Origin: Ulota crispa
Lineage: Eukaryota; Streptophyta; Bryopsida; Orthotrichales; Orthotrichaceae
Length of the DNA: 64,000 nt
NCBI GenBank assembly: GCA_963920765.1
Contig: OY987248.1
Coordinates: 17,518,539-17,582,538 of the forward strand
Direction: 5' to 3'
How positions within the stretch are numbered: the stretch's first letter is position 1; each line of letters opens with the position of its first letter. The translations under genes and the position numbers were made by a program. Below the pieces are notes generated by a model, which saw nothing but the letters and a program-made list of their open reading frames with translations, made no database searches and was not told the origin of the DNA. Below are positions 60,297 to 64,000 of the stretch, piece by piece.

Positions 60297-61450
60297 GGTT
60301 TTTTTTTTTGGTTTAGGAGTGGGTGCTAGTTTAGCTTTTAGAACATAATTTGGGGAGCGAAGCTGGCTTTTTTGAGTAGAAAGTTGTCTATTTTGGGAAA
60401 AGTAATTGGCTTTTTATTTTGGGGTTTAGCCTCAAAGTTAGGGTCCCTGGCAATGTACAATTTCAATTGGGGTCCTAACGTGGCGACTTTGGAATTGTGT
60501 TTGAGGAAAATTGGGCTGCAAATTGATATTCTGAGACTTTGTTTAGGCTTCATTATTTTCACAGTTCAAGAATTTTGTACATTGTTTGGCAACCAAGCTA
60601 AAAAATGCAACTTCGAGCTGGCAATTCCATGGGCAATTCCAGTAGTTTTGTAGCAAAATATAAGCACTGAAATTGTTGGTGAAATACAAAAACTAAAACA
60701 GAGAATGCTAATTTGAACAAACAGTTTATGTGTGGGACTTCTTTATGTGTAAAACTAGTGGTAACACAATGTATTCAATAGTAGCAACAAACTCCAATCA
60801 AAAAGAAGGATCTCTCCTCCCCTCTTTCAAGATTGAATAACAAAAAGAGGACCTGCAAAACAAACACAAGCACTCTGATGCCTGATTTAGTTCCATGTAA
60901 AAGACATCATAAATGGAGTTTGAAGGTTTAGGGTGCTAAACCTCTTGTAGAGAAAGACTGTAAGTGAAGAGTCTCACTTTCAGAAATTGCCACTCTTTGA
61001 AAGTTGCTAGTGAAAGCTAAAAACAACACATAACAACTTTGGTAAAGAAGGAGACATGCTCCTCCATCCATTCACACCTAACCATGAACACAATCCAAGC
61101 TCAACAATCTGACAACAAGGAACAAACAAAGAACTTGCTCCTCAAATCCACTACAATGTAGAATGGACCTCAAGTGAATTCATAAATGAAAGCAAAGGGC
61201 AACAAAGAAGTAGGGGAAACTAGAATACTATCACATGCCTCCTCCATTCAACAACTATGAATTACTGGCCAAATCATGCAACCTTGCACTATCTCCGCAA
61301 TCTAAAATTGTATCCCTACCAGACCTATACAATACACTTAGTCTAGAATCTACTCTATCACGCTAGACAACTGTAACGTTGTCGCTTAGTGGTTAGCAAC
61401 CACTGCTTGAAGCAATCATCATAGGAAAAGTCCCTTAGGATATAGACCGT
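60297..61450. other. Intergenic DNA downstream of the hAT remnant
   Basis: No gene recognised. 60300-60660 is T/G-rich with overlapping chance frames. 60660-61440 presumably contains the 3' part and terminus of the hAT element but no terminal repeat could be identified. Confidence 0.35.
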
Positions 61451-64000
61451 CTAGCAGTGCATGCCCACCACAACACCAAGGTGCTGGTCTAGCCGATTGC
61501 AAAGCCTATCCTTCAAAAAGGACAACCCCAAAAAAGTGCGTTCATCTTCAATACTGCCAAGAACATGAACCATGGCAATGTGTGCCAACTTCTTGTACTC
61601 TCCAAAGTGCTTGCCAAGTGCCGTGTTTGCATCCAAAGTTCTCCAAAGTTTGGTTAGTGGGTTCACCAGCTGATGCATAGGAGCCTTCAATGGTGGCATC
61701 TCCATTGCCGCGTGTGCATTGGCTAGCATCGCAATCTTGAAGAGGGGCTGCTCTGACTCCAAGAGAAACTTATCCAACACCAAAGGAATAAGCCGCTTAC
61801 TCTCTCCTTCCCCAATCTACTTGGGCTCATAGTAAAAGCTGCAAATCACGTCCAGGTGCTTGTGGAAGCTGATGCTGCAATCCCTTTGAAGCCAGTATTG
61901 GGGATACACAATGCCCAAAGCATCCATGAAGTTGGGGTTAGGAAAACAGCTGGCCATCTCCTCCATGAGCCTACTTGCCGCCTTTGTCCCCAACTAGAAC
62001 AACGTTAGAAAGGCCAGAACCATAAGATCACTCCATGCATCACAACATGAAGCAAATGCAATCACAGCAAGTGTAGAAATTGGAAAACAACATCACAGAA
62101 ATCAACCTTATAAATACTTACCCTTGCAATCAATTTGCACCGTAGCAACAATCCCAACATACAACTCCCAATTGACCATGTTGCCATTGTGGAGGGGGTA
62201 CAAATACTCTCTCCCTACCACAAACGTCAAAGTCTCAAATGACAAGTTTAAATTAGGCTCCCATTTCATTAGGATTTGCTTGTGGGAGCATTGAACCACT
62301 TGGTTAAATGCGTGGAACTCATCCTTGCCGAAAGCTGTCTCATCATTCAAACAATATGTGAACAAGCTACTATGGCATGTGTCAAGTGCCCCCACAAAAT
62401 TGCAAATGAAGGCATCCCGCTTCTGCGCCCACTAGATCAAATTGTCAATGGCCTCAAACATTGGAAGCATTGCCAACATGCCAAGCAACACATACGGATC
62501 CACTAGTAGGGCCAAGTTTGCTTGCAATGAAGAGAAGTCCAACACTCCCACCATCCCATTTGAAATCAGCAAAGACTGGCAACTCTTGGGTTTGAACTAA
62601 ACTTGAGCAATAAGGGCTTTTGAATGCAGAGTACCTAAACGACAAAAGTAGGAATTGAAATTTAGAATTAAACTAATCTACAAGCAATGAACAGAGAGCA
62701 GTAAGGACAAAAAGGGGAGAGAGGAACTTACTCTAACTTTCTATCCCCACTTCAAATTGTCCTTGTTAGCCAACATCATTGCAATGACCCCTTTATACTT
62801 AGACAGAAGCCTTTGGATTAGTCCAAGGTAGCTCATCCACCTAGTTTTCACATTTTTTAGCATCTTTAGCCCTTTTGACTCGAGTTGTTGTGCCAAGTTT
62901 TTGAATTTGATCACCTTCTTTGGAGAATGCTTGAAGTATGCATGAGTCATGCGAAGCACCTCCTCAACAACGTGCATCACGGTCAAGGAAGATGATGATT
63001 GGGCAGCCAAATTCAGTCAATGAGCACAGCAATGGATACCTGTTGCAAAGAGAGCATACTTCTCCTTGATTTGAGTCGTGACACTTGATTTCAGCCCTTG
63101 AAAAGTGCTCACCCCATCTGCCCCAAAGCATAGCAGTTTCTCTTGAATTTTGGCATTAGTGACACCGCCAGCTCCAATCAAAGCATTCATAATCATCGTT
63201 GTCAATTTGTTGGTTGTAGCACCATCAGCATTCAATTTCTAAATGGACAACAGTATTAGCATACGACACCAATTTATGATAACATAGCCGTGAATTGCAA
63301 GCCAGCTTGTGTTGTCATAAGCAATTGTCTCGTCTGCAGACATAGCAAAGTAGGGGGCAGAGGAAACCAGGGTCTTGATGCGTTGCTTCACAAAGTCGTA
63401 CATATGCTCCATCATAATCTAATCCAATCCATTAGCCCAATGCTTTTGCGGAAGGTCAGGGACCTCAAGAAAATCATAAAGCTCAAAACAGGCCTCAAAC
63501 TCTGTCATGGGTCTCCTACTTGCCAGCAATTGGAACAATGTCAAGAACTGAACTTGTTTCCTACAAGACTTAGTGCTGCTACAACCTTGCAGGAGTTCGA
63601 CAATTGACATCAGACCATGAGTAGCGTAGAGGACCATATATTTCTTGTGAATGTCTCTCTGTCCGTGCTTGGAAACAGTGTCCCACTTTGCAGCCATTTT
63701 GATTGATTTTCCTTTGACAACGGAGCAAGGCATACAACAAACTAAATGCTTCACACCGTCGTCTGCCAAAAGCAACTCACTCCACGGTTCTTTCAGAGAC
63801 CACTTTGTGTGAAACTTCCATTGTAGGTCATAGTTTTTCTTGAGTTTTGTCATTGTATTCAAGCTGGATGGTACCGTGGAAGTGGATCCCTTCAACTTCT
63901 CCTTCTCACTCTTCCATCTCTTCTTAGCACAAGGAGGGGGATCCATGAATGCCTCCTCCTCTGAGTCCACCATCTCATTGTTGCTTGTGTCCAAGTCCAC
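61451..64000 (-). pseudogene. hAT-superfamily transposase (ZNF862/TTF-finger type), decayed
   Basis: Minus-strand coding remnants run off the window. 64000-63419 is the N-terminal part with a CMPC...KWDTVSKHGQRDIH zinc-finger-like motif. The same frame continues through AMSADETIAYDNTSWLAIHG and CFGADGVSTFQGLKS to HCCAH/LNLAAQSS and TRWMSYLGLI at about 62745, but is stopped by TAG (63416-63418), TAG (near 63240), TGA (near 63017) and TAG (near 62740). After an apparent intron, 62540-62110 carries LLVDPYVLLGMLAML and WAQKRDAFICNFVGAL with another stop (ATT TAG TGG). A further exon, 61993-61451, ends in the dimerisation-type block VLGSIEDERTFLGLSFLKDR. Many stops hit Trp/Gln/Arg-type codons. It would have cut and pasted hAT DNA; it cannot now be translated in full. 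Confidence 0.8.

Overview
This looks like nuclear DNA of a land plant: AT-rich, intron-containing, with long stretches of decayed mobile elements between few genes. Two complete multi-exon genes, the 3' part of a third, one complete but degenerate Copia retrotransposon and one broken hAT transposase can be read. The third gene matches MYCBP, known as the flagellar protein FAP174 in Chlamydomonas. With the tapetum-type bHLH gene this points (inference only) to a plant with swimming sperm, such as a bryophyte, lycophyte or fern. No plastid, mitochondrial, bacterial, rRNA, tRNA or CRISPR feature was recognised. Layout: 1-21 kb holds no recognisable gene. It is a patchwork of terminal-inverted-repeat (TIR) elements, chiefly a family bounded by TTAA with ends CCCCTAAA...TTTAGGGG, and Mutator-like fold-back elements with 8-9 bp target duplications, including a 1.14-kb near-perfect palindrome at 13.07-14.21 kb. 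21.8-22.9 kb carries three minus-strand exons of the MYCBP-like gene. 23.9-29.7 kb is simple-sequence and tandem repeats and nested elements. 29.8-36.3 kb is a plus-strand 12-exon gene for a 556-residue protein with two methyltransferase domains (METTL2/6/8-like, then METTL21-like). Its first intron is full of repeats and a 35-bp minisatellite lies just upstream. 37.5-42.8 kb is a minus-strand Ty1/Copia element with 271-bp LTRs and the target duplication ATTTT. 43.5-53.4 kb is a minus-strand six-exon bHLH gene of the Arabidopsis bHLH10/89/91 (rice EAT1/TIP2) class, probably with an untranslated leader reaching further up toward 56 kb. 56.3-60.3 kb returns to TTAA elements, three of them head to tail sharing TTAA borders. 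61.4-64.0 kb is a minus-strand hAT transposase pseudogene running off the window. The most interesting signals are mobile-element ones. First, the TTAA family: removing one copy that sits inside another element's target duplication exactly restores a 9-bp duplication, so the insertion footprint can be read directly. Second, one bHLH intron is bounded by a perfect 12-bp direct repeat that supplies the splice context at both ends, the signature of an intron created by transposon insertion (an introner). Third, a 240-257 bp TIR family with 4-bp target duplications is packed into the introns and flanks of that one bHLH gene. All coordinates come from reading the sequence by eye; exon joins were checked for reading-frame phase but no search or alignment program was run.
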